Shown here in pieces: positions 30,765-39,067 of a stretch of DNA of 64,000 nucleotides. This stretch comes from Rhodospirillum centenum SW (lineage in GTDB: Bacteria > Pseudomonadota > Alphaproteobacteria > Azospirillales > Azospirillaceae): positions 4,147,501 to 4,211,500 of the forward strand of contig NC_011420.2 in assembly GCF_000016185.1 (NCBI RefSeq). Direction: 5' to 3'. Position 1 is the stretch's first letter. The number at the start of each line of letters is the position of its first letter. The notes under the pieces are model-generated. The model worked only from the letters and a program-made list of their open reading frames with translations, was not told where the DNA came from and did not search any database. Made by a program: the position numbers and the translations under genes.

Positions 30765-33023
30765 ATGCAGACCAGAAGACTATGGCTGGTCCTGGCCCTG
30801 GTGATGGCGGCCTCCTTCGCCGCGCTCGGGCTGATGGGCCGGCAGATCCACCGCGAGGCTCCCCCCATGCCGGAGGCGGTCGTCCGTGCCGACGGCAGCG
30901 TCCTCTTCAGCCGCGACGACATCGAGCAGGGCCGTCTCGCCTGGCAGTCCATGGGCGGCATGCAGGTCGGCTCCATCTGGGGCCATGGCGGCTATCTCGC
31001 GCCGGACTGGTCGGCGGACTGGCTGCACCGTGAGGCGGTGGCGCTGCTGGACCTCTGGGCCGGGCGCGAGCGCGGCATGCCCTTCGCCTCGCTCGATGCC
31101 GAGGCGCAGGCCGCCCTGACCAGCCGGCTCACCCGCGAGATCCGCACGAACAGCTACGACCCGGCCGCCGGCAGCATCACCGTGTCCGACGACCGTGCCG
31201 CCGCCATCATGGCCGTGGCCGGGCACTATGAGCGCCTGCTGGGCGACGACCCGACGATGACGCCGCTGCGCGAGCAGTATGCCATCGCCGACAACGCCGT
31301 GCCCGACGCCGGGCGCCGCGCCGACATCGCCGCCTTCTATTTCTGGACGGCCTGGGCCGCCGGCACCGACCGCCCCGGCGACAGCGTCACCTATACGAAC
31401 AACTGGCCGCACGAGCCGCTGATCGGCAACACCGCCACCACCCCCAACGTGATGTGGTCGGTGCTGAGCGTCGTCCTGCTGGTGGCTGGCATCGGCGCGC
31501 TGGTCTGGCACCACGCCCGCACCCGGCAGGAGGACGCTCCCGTCCCGCCGACCGCGGACCCGCTGCTCTCGCTGCGGCCGACGCCCTCCATGCGCGCCAC
31601 GCGCAAGTACTTCGTGACCGTGATCGGCCTGTTCCTGGCCCAGGTGACCCTGGGGGCCCTGACCGCGCACTACGCGGTGGAAGGGCACGACTTCTACGGC
31701 ATCCCCCTGTCGCAGCTCCTGCCCTATGCGGTGACCCGCACCTGGCACACGCAGCTCGCCGTGTTCTGGATCGCCACCGCCTGGCTGGCCACGGGCCTCT
31801 ACATCGCCCCGGCCGTCTCCGGCCACGAGCCGCGCTTCCAGCGCCTCGGCGTCAACGTGCTGTGGGCCGCGCTGGTGCTGGTTGTCGTCGGCTCCCTTGC
31901 GGGCGAATGGCTGGGCGTGCAGCAGGCCTTCGACCTGGAGACCAACTGGTGGTTCGGGCACCAGGGCTGGGAGTATGTCGATCTCGGCCGCTTCTGGCAG
32001 ATCCTGCTGTTCGTCGGGCTGATGCTCTGGCTGGTGCTGGTCGGGCGCGCCCTCTGGCCGGCGCTGAAGGTGCCGTCGGAAAGCCGGCCGGTGCTGTGGA
32101 TCCTGTTCCTGTCCACGGTCGCCATCGGTCTGTTCTATGCGGCCGGCTTCATGTGGGGCAAGCACACCCACATCAGCATGGTCGAGTACTGGCGCTGGTG
32201 GGTGGTCCACCTGTGGGTGGAAGGCTTCTTCGAGGTCTTCGCCACGGCGGTCGTCTCCCTGATCTTCGTCCGCCTGGGCCTTGTCCGGGCCGCCACGGCC
32301 AACGCGGCCGTGCTGGCCGGGACCATCGTCTTCCTGACCGGCGGCGTGCTGGGCACGGCGCACCACTGGTACTTCTCCGGCACCCCGGTCTCGGTGATCG
32401 CGGTGGGCGCCGTCTTCTCCGCCCTGGAGGTGGTGCCGCTGGCGCTCGTGGGCGCCGAGGCGTTCGAGACCTACCGCCACACGAAGGCAGCCCCCTGGGT
32501 TCAGGCCTACCGCTGGCCGATCCTGTTCTTCGTGGCGGTGTCCTTCTGGAACCTGCTGGGGGCCGGCGTCTTCGGCTTCCTCATCAACCCGCCGATCTCG
32601 CTCTACTACGTGCAGGGCCTGAACCTGACGGCCAACCACGGCCATGCGGCGCTGTTCGGGGTGTACGGCATGCTGGGCATCGGGCTGATGCTGTTCTGCC
32701 TGCGCGGCCTGCTGCACCGTGGCTGGAGCGACGGGCTGCTGCGCACCGCCTTCTGGGCGCTGAACGCCGGGCTGGCGATGATGACCTTCCTGTCGCTGTT
32801 CCCGGCCGGGGCGGTGCAGGCCTGGGCCAGCATCTGCTACGGCCTCTGGTATGCCCGCTCGGCCGAGCTGGTCCATTCGCCCCTGATGGAGACCCTGGTC
32901 TGGATGCGGGTGCCCGGCGACATCGTGTTCAGTGCCGGCGCCCTCGTGCTGGCCCTGTTCGTCTGGCGGCTGATCCGCGGCGGCAGCCGGGCCGGGAAGG
33001 TCCAGGCCGTACCGGCGGAATGA
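30765..33023 (+). CDS. norZ: Quinol-dependent nitric oxide reductase (qNOR)
   Basis: A 752-residue single-subunit NorB/NorZ. The N-terminal extension typical of quinol NORs (IEQGRLAWQSMGGMQVGSIWGHGGYL) is followed by the catalytic heme-copper-oxidase-like core: TRTWHTQLAVFWIATAWL, HLWVEGFFEVFATAV, GTAHHWYFSGTP (metal-binding HH) and LTANHGHAALFGVYGM (heme ligands). About 14 transmembrane helices are expected. It reduces NO to N2O with quinol in the inner membrane. GAGGAATTCC precedes ATG 30765. It is divergent from ric and convergent with the Crp/Fnr regulator. With no nirK/nirS or nosZ nearby, the context favours NO detoxification over full denitrification. Confidence 0.96.
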   Translation: MQTRRLWLVLALVMAASFAALGLMGRQIHREAPPMPEAVVRADGSVLFSRDDIEQGRLAWQSMGGMQVGSIWGHGGYLAPDWSADWLHREAVALLDLWAGRERGMPFASLDAEAQAALTSRLTREIRTNSYDPAAGSITVSDDRAAAIMAVAGHYERLLGDDPTMTPLREQYAIADNAVPDAGRRADIAAFYFWTAWAAGTDRPGDSVTYTNNWPHEPLIGNTATTPNVMWSVLSVVLLVAGIGALVWHHARTRQEDAPVPPTADPLLSLRPTPSMRATRKYFVTVIGLFLAQVTLGALTAHYAVEGHDFYGIPLSQLLPYAVTRTWHTQLAVFWIATAWLATGLYIAPAVSGHEPRFQRLGVNVLWAALVLVVVGSLAGEWLGVQQAFDLETNWWFGHQGWEYVDLGRFWQILLFVGLMLWLVLVGRALWPALKVPSESRPVLWILFLSTVAIGLFYAAGFMWGKHTHISMVEYWRWWVVHLWVEGFFEVFATAVVSLIFVRLGLVRAATANAAVLAGTIVFLTGGVLGTAHHWYFSGTPVSVIAVGAVFSALEVVPLALVGAEAFETYRHTKAAPWVQAYRWPILFFVAVSFWNLLGAGVFGFLINPPISLYYVQGLNLTANHGHAALFGVYGMLGIGLMLFCLRGLLHRGWSDGLLRTAFWALNAGLAMMTFLSLFPAGAVQAWASICYGLWYARSAELVHSPLMETLVWMRVPGDIVFSAGALVLALFVWRLIRGGSRAGKVQAVPAE

Positions 33024-33045
33024 CGCCACCCTGGTCCGGCGTCGG

Positions 33046-33076
33046 AAGGGGGAGGGGCCTCGGCTCCTCCCCCTTT
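33046..33076. terminator. Hairpin between convergent norZ and Crp/Fnr genes
   Basis: AAGGGGGAGG (33046-33055) pairs with CCTCCCCCTT (33066-33075) around a 10-nt loop, with a TTT at the plus-strand end. It lies 23 bp after the norZ stop and 24 bp beyond the regulator's stop. Confidence 0.65.
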
Positions 33077-33099
33077 CCGTTGTGAACCGGGCGGTGCGG

Positions 33100-33825
33100 T
33101 CAGGACCGCTTCGGGGCGACGGGAAGGTCCTCGGCGATGGCGAGCAGCCGGTCGGGCCGGGCCACCACCACCTGCTGCCGGCCGCCTTCCACGATCCCTG
33201 CCGATTCCCAGCCGCTGACGATACGGCTGACGGTGTGCAGGGTCGTGCCCGTCATCTCCGCCAGGTCCTGGCGGCTCAGGGGGAAGTCGATCTCGACGCC
33301 CGCCTCCACCGGCTTGCCGGCCTGCTTCGCCAGCCGCAGGAGCGCGTGCGCCACCCGGCGCTCCACCCGCTGGGTGGACAGCTCGCGCAGCCGGGTCTGC
33401 AGGTCCTCCAGCCGGTTGCCCAGCATGCCCAGGGTGTTCAGGGCGATCTGCGGATGCTCCCGCATCAGCCGCAGCATGGCGTCTGCGGACCAGACGATCT
33501 CCACGCTGTCCGTCAGGGTGACGGCATCGCCGGGATAGCCGCTCTTCAGGAACATGGCGAGGGTGCCGTACATCTCGCCCGGCCCGACGAACTGGACCAC
33601 GACCTGCTGGCCGTCCGGTCCGGTCTGCTGGATCTTGATGCGGCCGTCCAGCAGCGCGTGGCAGGTCAGGGCCTTGGCCCCTTGCGTGAAGACGGTCGTG
33701 CCCTTCGGCACCAGCCGCGTCTGCCCGGCGGCGATCACCGCCTCCAGGGCCTCCAGCGGCAGCCCGTCGAACATCCTCATGCCGTTCAGGACGGCGGCAT
33801 CCGGCTTCAGCGGCGGCTTCGGCAT
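33100..33825 (-). CDS. Crp/Fnr-family regulator (NnrR/Dnr-like, probable NO sensor)
   Basis: A 241-residue activator. The cyclic-nucleotide-binding-like beta roll (residues ~15-125, with the MFDGLPLEALEAVIAAGQTR start) is followed by a long dimerisation helix and a winged HTH: LSRQDLAEMTGTTLHTVSRIVSGWES. The recognition segment TTLHTVSR has His where Fnr has Glu, as in NnrR-type regulators. There are no N-terminal Cys ligands, so it is not an oxygen-sensing Fnr; NO sensing via heme is the family-based guess. It sits between norZ and nnrS, both of which carry the shared operator, and is the obvious candidate regulator. Its own upstream region lacks a clear copy. Confidence 0.88.
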   Translation of the reverse strand: MPKPPLKPDAAVLNGMRMFDGLPLEALEAVIAAGQTRLVPKGTTVFTQGAKALTCHALLDGRIKIQQTGPDGQQVVVQFVGPGEMYGTLAMFLKSGYPGDAVTLTDSVEIVWSADAMLRLMREHPQIALNTLGMLGNRLEDLQTRLRELSTQRVERRVAHALLRLAKQAGKPVEAGVEIDFPLSRQDLAEMTGTTLHTVSRIVSGWESAGIVEGGRQQVVVARPDRLLAIAEDLPVAPKRS

Positions 33826-33996
33826 GGCCTCTCCTCCCCAGGTCCCGATGCAAACGGGTCCGACGGAAACCAGGGCACGGGCCCGAGGTCCCGTTCTTTT
33901 TCAAAGACAGAAAACGCCCCCCGTTTCCGGGAGGCGTCTGCTCCGGTCCCTGCCGTCCGGCGGGTCAGCCGGCCCGTCCGGATCAGCCCGGCGAGG

Positions 33997-35199
33997 TCAA
34001 CCCGGCCTGCCATCCGCCCGTGCCAGCAGCAGGATCGGTGCGTAGACGATGCAGTAGAGCACGAAGGCCGCCGTCCAGCACAGGCCGGACAGGGCGAACG
34101 CCGTCTGCGGGTCCGGCAGCAGCGGTGCCGCCAGACGCGACAGGGCCGCCAGGGTGATCAGGAGATAGGCCGCGGTCACCGGCCGGGCCACCACCAGCGC
34201 GCGCCCCGTGTGCCCCAGCGAGGCCCGCGACATCACCGCCAGGATCATGGTGGAGAAGGCGCCGATCGTCACCGCATGGGCCCAGGCGGCGCCGATCTCC
34301 AGCCCGCCCAGCAGCCACGCCGCCTGCAGCAGCAGCCCGGCCGGCACCCAGGCATAGCCCAGATGCAGCACCCACAGGATCGGCTGGTTCAGGGTGCGCA
34401 GCCCGTGCCAGCCGGACAGCCGCAGCGCGTGCGCCCCGGCCGCGGCGGCCGCGACCGCCCCCTCCAGCCGGGAGTCCGGGGCCAGCAGGCCGACCGGGAT
34501 CAGCAGGACCAGCAGCCCCAGGGCCGCCCGGTCCAGCCAGGGCCGCTGGGCGATCTCCACGGCGCTGCCGTCCCGCCGCAGGGCGCTTGAGGTGAAGGAC
34601 GGCACGATGCGGCCACCGATCAGCGCCACCATCAGCAGCACGATCCCCAGCGCAAGGCGCTTGCCCGCATCGCCCGCGCCGGCCAGCAGGCCCAGCCGTT
34701 CGGCATGGAACAGGGCGCAGCCGACTGTCAGCAGCGCCAGCATGCCGATGAAGACGTAGTTCCGCCGGTTGCCCGCCCGCACGATGGAGGGCAGGACCAG
34801 GGCGGCCAGGGCAGGCAGGAAGGCGGTGTCGATCAGCGCCGCCGCCAGGGGCGGGACCGGCAGGAAGGGGCTCATCGCCACCCGGCCCGCCAGCCACAGC
34901 GCGGCCAGCGCCGCCAGTGGCGGTCCGCCATGGCCCCGCGCCCCCGTCCAGTTCGGCACGGCGGTCAGCAGGAAGCCGGCGATGGCAGCCGCGACGAAGC
35001 CGTACAGCATCTCGTGCCGGTGCCAGGCGACGGGGTCCGCCGGCATCCAGGGCACCGCCCCCGCCATGACGGCCAGCCAGGTGGCGACGGAGGCGACGGC
35101 GTAGAGGCCGGCTCCCAGGAAGAAGGGGCGGAAGCCCGCGGCGAACAGGGCAAGTCCCCGTCGTCCGGGCAGCGGAAGGGTGTCTGCGGCGCTCGGCAT
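33997..35199 (-). CDS. nnrS: NnrS-family membrane protein
   Basis: A 400-residue protein with about 12 transmembrane helices. Signature NnrS features are FAAGFRPFFLGAGLYA, AWHRHEMLYGFVAAAIAGFLLTAVPNWTG and IGGRIVPSFTSSAL, with conserved His and Met in HRHEMLYG; FSTMILAVMSRASLGHTGR comes later. NnrS is a heme- and copper-containing membrane protein that lowers nitrosative stress; its biochemical reaction is unclear. It has its own promoter with the shared operator and a TAGGGT element in the 84-bp gap behind the thioredoxin-like gene. Confidence 0.94.
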   Translation of the reverse strand: MPSAADTLPLPGRRGLALFAAGFRPFFLGAGLYAVASVATWLAVMAGAVPWMPADPVAWHRHEMLYGFVAAAIAGFLLTAVPNWTGARGHGGPPLAALAALWLAGRVAMSPFLPVPPLAAALIDTAFLPALAALVLPSIVRAGNRRNYVFIGMLALLTVGCALFHAERLGLLAGAGDAGKRLALGIVLLMVALIGGRIVPSFTSSALRRDGSAVEIAQRPWLDRAALGLLVLLIPVGLLAPDSRLEGAVAAAAAGAHALRLSGWHGLRTLNQPILWVLHLGYAWVPAGLLLQAAWLLGGLEIGAAWAHAVTIGAFSTMILAVMSRASLGHTGRALVVARPVTAAYLLITLAALSRLAAPLLPDPQTAFALSGLCWTAAFVLYCIVYAPILLLARADGRPG

Positions 35200-35229
35200 G
35201 GTCCGGTGTCCCTGTCGGAATCTGTCCGG

Positions 35230-35271
35230 ACCCTAGCGGCCGGGGCCGCGCCGGTCTTTGTCCGCGGGCAA
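35230..35271 (-). promoter_or_regulatory. Crp/Fnr-type operator plus TAGGGT -10 element before nnrS
   Basis: On the minus strand TTGCCCGCGGACAA (35271-35258) is followed by AGA, and TAGGGT (35235-35230) is centred 32 bp downstream, then CCGG. The pair resembles the norZ promoter base for base. The -10 would give a leader of about 25 nt before ATG 35199. Confidence 0.7.
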
Positions 35272-35283
35272 GTCCGCGCCGGA

Positions 35284-35829
35284 TCAGGGCGCCGCCGTCA
35301 CCGCCGCGGCCAGGGACTCCAGCGCCCCACGTCCCTGAAGGCCGCGCCGCTCCCCGACGATGCGGCCGTCGGGGGCCACGGCGAACAGCCGTGGCGTCCC
35401 CTCCGGATCGCCCAGGGCCGTCAGCAGGGCCGGGCTGCCGCGGTAGGCCGGCACCCCGGCCCGCGCCCGGCGCAGCTCGGCCAGCAGGTCCGGGGTCCGA
35501 CCGTGCAGGGAGACGGCCGCGACGGCGATCTCCGGATGCGCGGCGGCGAACCCCTCCAGCTCCCGGAACTGCACGAGGCAGTGCGGGCAGTGCGGCTGGA
35601 ACAGCACCACCAGCGCCGGCCGGTCGCGCAACCGCTCGAAGGGGGGCGCCCCCTCCAGCGGCTGGGCGGGCAGGTCGAACAGGCCGGCGGCGGTCCGCGG
35701 CTGGGCCGGAACCTCGGCCACCGTGGCGGCCACCGCCGCCGGGCTGGACCCCGGCACCAGCAGGGCCGCCGCCAGCAGGAAAGCCGCCGCAGGCCCGCGG
35801 TGCTCAGAAGGAGAAGCGGGTGCCGGCAT
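35284..35829 (-). CDS. TlpA/ResA-like periplasmic thioredoxin-fold protein
   Basis: About 181 residues. It has a signal or anchor segment (PAAAFLLAAALLVPGSSPAAVAA) and a thioredoxin-like fold with the redox motif CPHC in VVLFQPHCPHCLVQFRELEG. A cis-Pro-like TPRLFAVAPDGRIVGERRG follows. It probably reduces or isomerises disulfides, or delivers metal, in the periplasm. ATG 35829 lies inside the end of the TonB receptor gene (26-bp overlap), so the two are coupled. A longer frame from 35880 has no signal-peptide logic. Confidence 0.82.
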   Translation of the reverse strand: MPAPASPSEHRGPAAAFLLAAALLVPGSSPAAVAATVAEVPAQPRTAAGLFDLPAQPLEGAPPFERLRDRPALVVLFQPHCPHCLVQFRELEGFAAAHPEIAVAAVSLHGRTPDLLAELRRARAGVPAYRGSPALLTALGDPEGTPRLFAVAPDGRIVGERRGLQGRGALESLAAAVTAAP

Positions 35830-37933
35830 AGAGTTCGCGTCCCCGCAGCGGGCCGTAGATGTAGGCGACGTCATAGCCACCGTCCGGCTTGAAGAAGAGC
35901 GGCGTCTCCTCGTCCTTCACCTGGGTGTAGTCCAACAGGTTGCGGCCGCCGACATAGAGGGCGATGTCCTCGGTGACAGCGTACTCGATGCGGGCGTCCA
36001 CGGTGACGAAGGCGTCCGCGTGGGTCGATTTCGGGATGGTCAGCCCGGCGTCCTCGTAGCCCTCATAGCCGTAGTCCGTCAGGTCGCGCGGCCCGATCCA
36101 GGTCATGTTCACGTCGATGTCCCAGGCGCCCGGATGCCATTCCAGGCCCAGGATCGCCCGTTCCTCGATCGGGGCCACGCCGAAGATCGAGCGCATCACG
36201 TCGTCATGCTCGAACTTCTCCAGCGTCAGCGACAGGTCCAGCGTGTCGGTCAGCTTGTAGCCGATGTCGATCGTGCCGCCATAGGCATGGCCGGTCTCGT
36301 CGCGCTGGGTCAGAACGGGGACCGCGTTGCCGTCGATCTCCACCTCGTCCAGCGCCGCCAGATTGTCGATGGCGGTCCAGGCCAGCGCCGCCGTCCAGTT
36401 CAGCCGTCCGCCCGTGTAGCTCAGCGCGTAGGTGAGGGAGGTGGAGGTCTCAAGCTCGTCCACCTCGATCAGGAAGCCCTGGCCGGCATCCAGGATGCCG
36501 TGGTCGGACTCGAAGAAGGACAGGGGCGCGCGGTAGCCGCGGCCTGCCGACACGCGCGAGGTCCACTGGTCGGAATGCTGGTAGCGCAGGTCGATCCGGG
36601 GCGAGACCATCGTCTCGTCGATGTCCGTGCCCGGCCGCTGGGCGTCGATGAAGTCGGCCTCGACCCAGTCCAGCCGCAGCGCCGTGGCGACCTCAAGCTC
36701 GCGCAGCGGTGTCCAGGTGTGCTGCACGAACAGGCCGTTGGTCAGATAGTCGAAGCTGTCCGAGATGTAGTTCGGGTTGCCCAGCGCCGCGTCGGAAGCC
36801 GAGCGCAGCGTCTCGTCGCGCCGGTCGCCGCCGACGGTCAGCAGGTGGTCGGCGTCGATCGACCAGTTCAGCCGTCCCGTCAGGTACAGCATCTTGTTGT
36901 CGGCACGGTAGTCGAAGCCCTCATAGAACGAGTCCTGCTCGTGCTTCGACCAGCTCACCCCCAGGTCGGCGTTCAGGTCGTCGGTCAGTTCCTGGAAGTA
37001 GCGGCCGGACAGTTCCTTGCGCTTTGTCTCGATCCACTCCGTGGTTTCCCACGGCTTGCCGATGTAGCGGTTGCGCACGTCATCGCCGGCGAACAGGCGG
37101 TCGGACGGGTCCGGCGAGGTCCTGAATCCGTCCAGGGTCGCGCCGATCGAGGCCGTGGTGTCGCCGATCACGGGGCCGCCGAACACCTCGGACCGGGTGT
37201 AGGCGCCGCGCAGCGAGACGGTGCTGCCCTGCGTCGGGTCGAAGGAGGCGCGGGCCGTGTAGTTGGTGTTCTCCAGGAACGGGTTTTCGCTGACCCCGTT
37301 GTCGTCGCCGTCCACCTGGTCGCGCTCGTCGTGCTGGGCGCTGAAGAGTGCACGGAACAGCCCGTCGTCGCTGGCATAGGTGGCGACGGCATCGCCCTGA
37401 CGGTAGCCGAAGCTGCCGCCGGCGGCGTTGACCGTCACCCCGGTGGAGGTCGGGTCCTGGGTGACGATGTTGATGGTGCCGCCGATCGCCTCCGGCGCGG
37501 TCAGCGAGGCGCCGGCGCCGCGGGCGATCTCGATCCGCTCGACGCCCGCCATGGACAGCGCGTCGGGACCGTAGAAGCCGGACACCAGGGTGTGCGCCGG
37601 CAGCCCGTCGATCAGGAAGGTCGTGTGCTGGCCGCCCAGGCCGTTGAGCATGACGCGCTTGACGGCGCACATGGAGCATTCGTTGTTGACGCGGACGCCG
37701 GGGCTGAACTGCAACGCCTCGGACAGCACGGCCGACTGGGTGGCCCGCAGCTCCCCCAGCCCGACCACCTCGGTCTGCTGGATCGTGTCCGCCAGCTTGC
37801 CCGCTTCCAGGGCCCGCGCCCGCGCGGTGATCACGATCTCCTCGACATCCGGCCGGGGAGCCTGAGCCTCGTGCGCCGCGGCGGCATCCGTCACCGCCAG
37901 GACGGCAAGGGCCGTCCCCATCCACTTCCGCAT
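35804..37933 (-). CDS. TonB-dependent outer-membrane receptor with CxxC plug motif
   Basis: A 709-residue receptor with a signal peptide (TALAVLAVTDAAAAHEA). A TonB-box-like VEEIVITA is followed by the plug, which contains NNECSMCAVKRVMLNG (C86, C89), then LIDGLPAHTLVSGFYGPDAL, and a 22-strand barrel ending in LYAGTRFSF with a terminal Phe. The plug resembles the group with a CxxC-x3-R-x-LNG motif rather than classical siderophore receptors; metal or heme-related ligands are possible. The start ATG 37933 follows GAGGCGAAGG. The gene is preceded by a Fur-like palindrome and coupled to a thioredoxin-fold gene. Substrate unproven. Confidence 0.88.
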   Translation of the reverse strand: MRKWMGTALAVLAVTDAAAAHEAQAPRPDVEEIVITARARALEAGKLADTIQQTEVVGLGELRATQSAVLSEALQFSPGVRVNNECSMCAVKRVMLNGLGGQHTTFLIDGLPAHTLVSGFYGPDALSMAGVERIEIARGAGASLTAPEAIGGTINIVTQDPTSTGVTVNAAGGSFGYRQGDAVATYASDDGLFRALFSAQHDERDQVDGDDNGVSENPFLENTNYTARASFDPTQGSTVSLRGAYTRSEVFGGPVIGDTTASIGATLDGFRTSPDPSDRLFAGDDVRNRYIGKPWETTEWIETKRKELSGRYFQELTDDLNADLGVSWSKHEQDSFYEGFDYRADNKMLYLTGRLNWSIDADHLLTVGGDRRDETLRSASDAALGNPNYISDSFDYLTNGLFVQHTWTPLRELEVATALRLDWVEADFIDAQRPGTDIDETMVSPRIDLRYQHSDQWTSRVSAGRGYRAPLSFFESDHGILDAGQGFLIEVDELETSTSLTYALSYTGGRLNWTAALAWTAIDNLAALDEVEIDGNAVPVLTQRDETGHAYGGTIDIGYKLTDTLDLSLTLEKFEHDDVMRSIFGVAPIEERAILGLEWHPGAWDIDVNMTWIGPRDLTDYGYEGYEDAGLTIPKSTHADAFVTVDARIEYAVTEDIALYVGGRNLLDYTQVKDEETPLFFKPDGGYDVAYIYGPLRGRELYAGTRFSF

Positions 37934-37984
37934 CCTTCGCCTCAACTCGACAGCGGTTGACCTGAGGCGCTGCTTATATGCAAA

Positions 37985-37999
37985 TGCGAGCGATTCGCA
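37985..37999 (-). promoter_or_regulatory. Fur-like palindrome in the TonB receptor promoter
   Basis: TGCGAGCGATTCGCA has TGCGA/TCGCA arms around a short core, close to alphaproteobacterial Fur-type sites. On the minus strand TTGCGA overlaps it and TATAAG follows 16 bp later, so repressor binding would cover the -35 box. Confidence 0.55.
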
Positions 38000-38211
38000 A
38001 TACTGGATGTGACGGATGCGACAGCCCCGACACCATCCCGATCGGAACGTCTCGGCTGCAAAGTGGGATGTCCCTCGGAAAATTCGCAGAAAAGTGGCGA
38101 AGAATCCCGATTTCGCCGGCGGGGCATTGGCCGGACATGCCGGTGCGACCCGGCGTCGCAGGGCGCCGCGGGACGCCGCGGAGATCGCTCCGTGCAGGGG
38201 GCGGAACGGCA

Positions 38212-38245
38212 AAGGGATGCAGCATCGGCCGATGCTGCATCCCTT
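38212..38245 (-). terminator. 34-bp perfect palindrome (probable terminator of the cytochrome gene)
   Basis: Both 17-bp arms match perfectly with no loop; the core is GATGCAGCATCGGCCGATGC. Read on the minus strand it lies 89 bp after the cytochrome stop and ends in CCCTTT. A terminator is the simplest reading; a cruciform or dimeric protein site is possible. Confidence 0.6.
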
Positions 38246-38333
38246 GCAGGCGACCCTGACGGGCCGCAGACCTCGCGGGGCCACGCCCTTCAGGACGTGC
38301 CCGGTCGTCCGGTTCTCGACAGGAGAGCGGACC

Positions 38334-38765
38334 TCAGTTGGAGAAGGTCTTCAGGTAGGCGACGACGTCCTTGCGCTCCTGCTCGTTCGGGAGCTTGAAG
38401 ACCATCTTCGTGGAGCCCTTGGCCGCTTCCGGATTGCCGGCGTCGGTCACGAACTTGCGCAGGAAGGCGTTCGGGTCCGGCAGGTAGGCCATGATGTTTT
38501 CGGCCGTCCAGTGCAGGCCGGCTTCACCCGCCGCATGGTTCAGGGCGGAATAGCTGAACCCCGGCGCAACGCCGGCCTGACGGCCGACGACACCGGTGAG
38601 GACCGGACCGACGAGGTTCTTGGCATCCGGGCCGATCCGGTGGCAGGCCATGCACTTCTTGAACACGGCTTCGCCCTTGACCGGATCGCCATCCTGAGCC
38701 AGCGCCCCGCTGGCGGAAAGCGCGACAAGCCCGGACAGGGCCAGGGTGGCGAACGACTTCTTCAC
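38334..38765 (-). CDS. Periplasmic cytochrome c2-like protein
   Basis: About 143 residues. The signal peptide is KKSFATLALSGLVALSASGALAQ. The heme-binding CMACH is in GEAVFKKCMACHRIG, and the axial Met is in GSTKMVFKLPN. The order is as in cytochrome c2/class I soluble cytochromes, with the C-terminal helix ERKDVVAYLKTFS. It carries electrons in the periplasm. GTG 38765 was chosen because it immediately precedes the signal peptide and has GGGAAGCAG upstream; an ATG at 38846 would add 27 residues that spoil the signal peptide. It probably ends at the 34-bp palindrome. Confidence 0.9.
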   Translation of the reverse strand: MKKSFATLALSGLVALSASGALAQDGDPVKGEAVFKKCMACHRIGPDAKNLVGPVLTGVVGRQAGVAPGFSYSALNHAAGEAGLHWTAENIMAYLPDPNAFLRKFVTDAGNPEAAKGSTKMVFKLPNEQERKDVVAYLKTFSN

Positions 38766-39067
38766 TGCTGCTTCCCTTCGCTCGGTTGACTGTTCGGGGG
38801 CCGCCCCCGGGAACGCGGCACTCTGGCGGTAGAATGACGTCCTCATCCTTTCGAGAGGATGAAAGCCAGTTCATGATTCCGTCATGCCGAGGTTCCGCTC
38901 CGGGACCTGCGGGCTCCGTCGGAAGGAGCCCGTCAACCGTTCTAGGCCGTCCGGTGCATCCTTCGCCCCTGGCCTCCGACACAAGGCCGGATGGCATGCC
39001 GTTCGATTTTCCGGCGCCATGACCGACATCCTGCGCATCGCCAATCCGGAACACGGACCCAGCCAGC
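38766..39067. other. Divergent spacer between cytochrome c and glycosyltransferase genes
   Basis: It contains a 7-bp inverted repeat TCATCCT / AGGATGA (38843-38862), 78 bp before the cytochrome start, which could be an operator. Otherwise I see no gene or structural RNA. Confidence 0.4.

Larger units (their letters stand above)
37934..38333. other. Intergenic region between TonB receptor start and cytochrome c end
   Basis: This 400-bp region has a lower-GC left third holding the Fur-like site and promoter of the receptor. The right third holds a 34-bp palindrome at 38212-38245. The middle has no gene I can support. Confidence 0.55.

Noticed and set aside
30780-33029. A 749-residue open frame on the minus strand opposite norZ
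   Set aside because: It is a mirror of the qNOR coding frame in very GC-rich DNA, with low-complexity His/Gln/Asp/Arg content and no domain features. The plus-strand frame has full family motifs.
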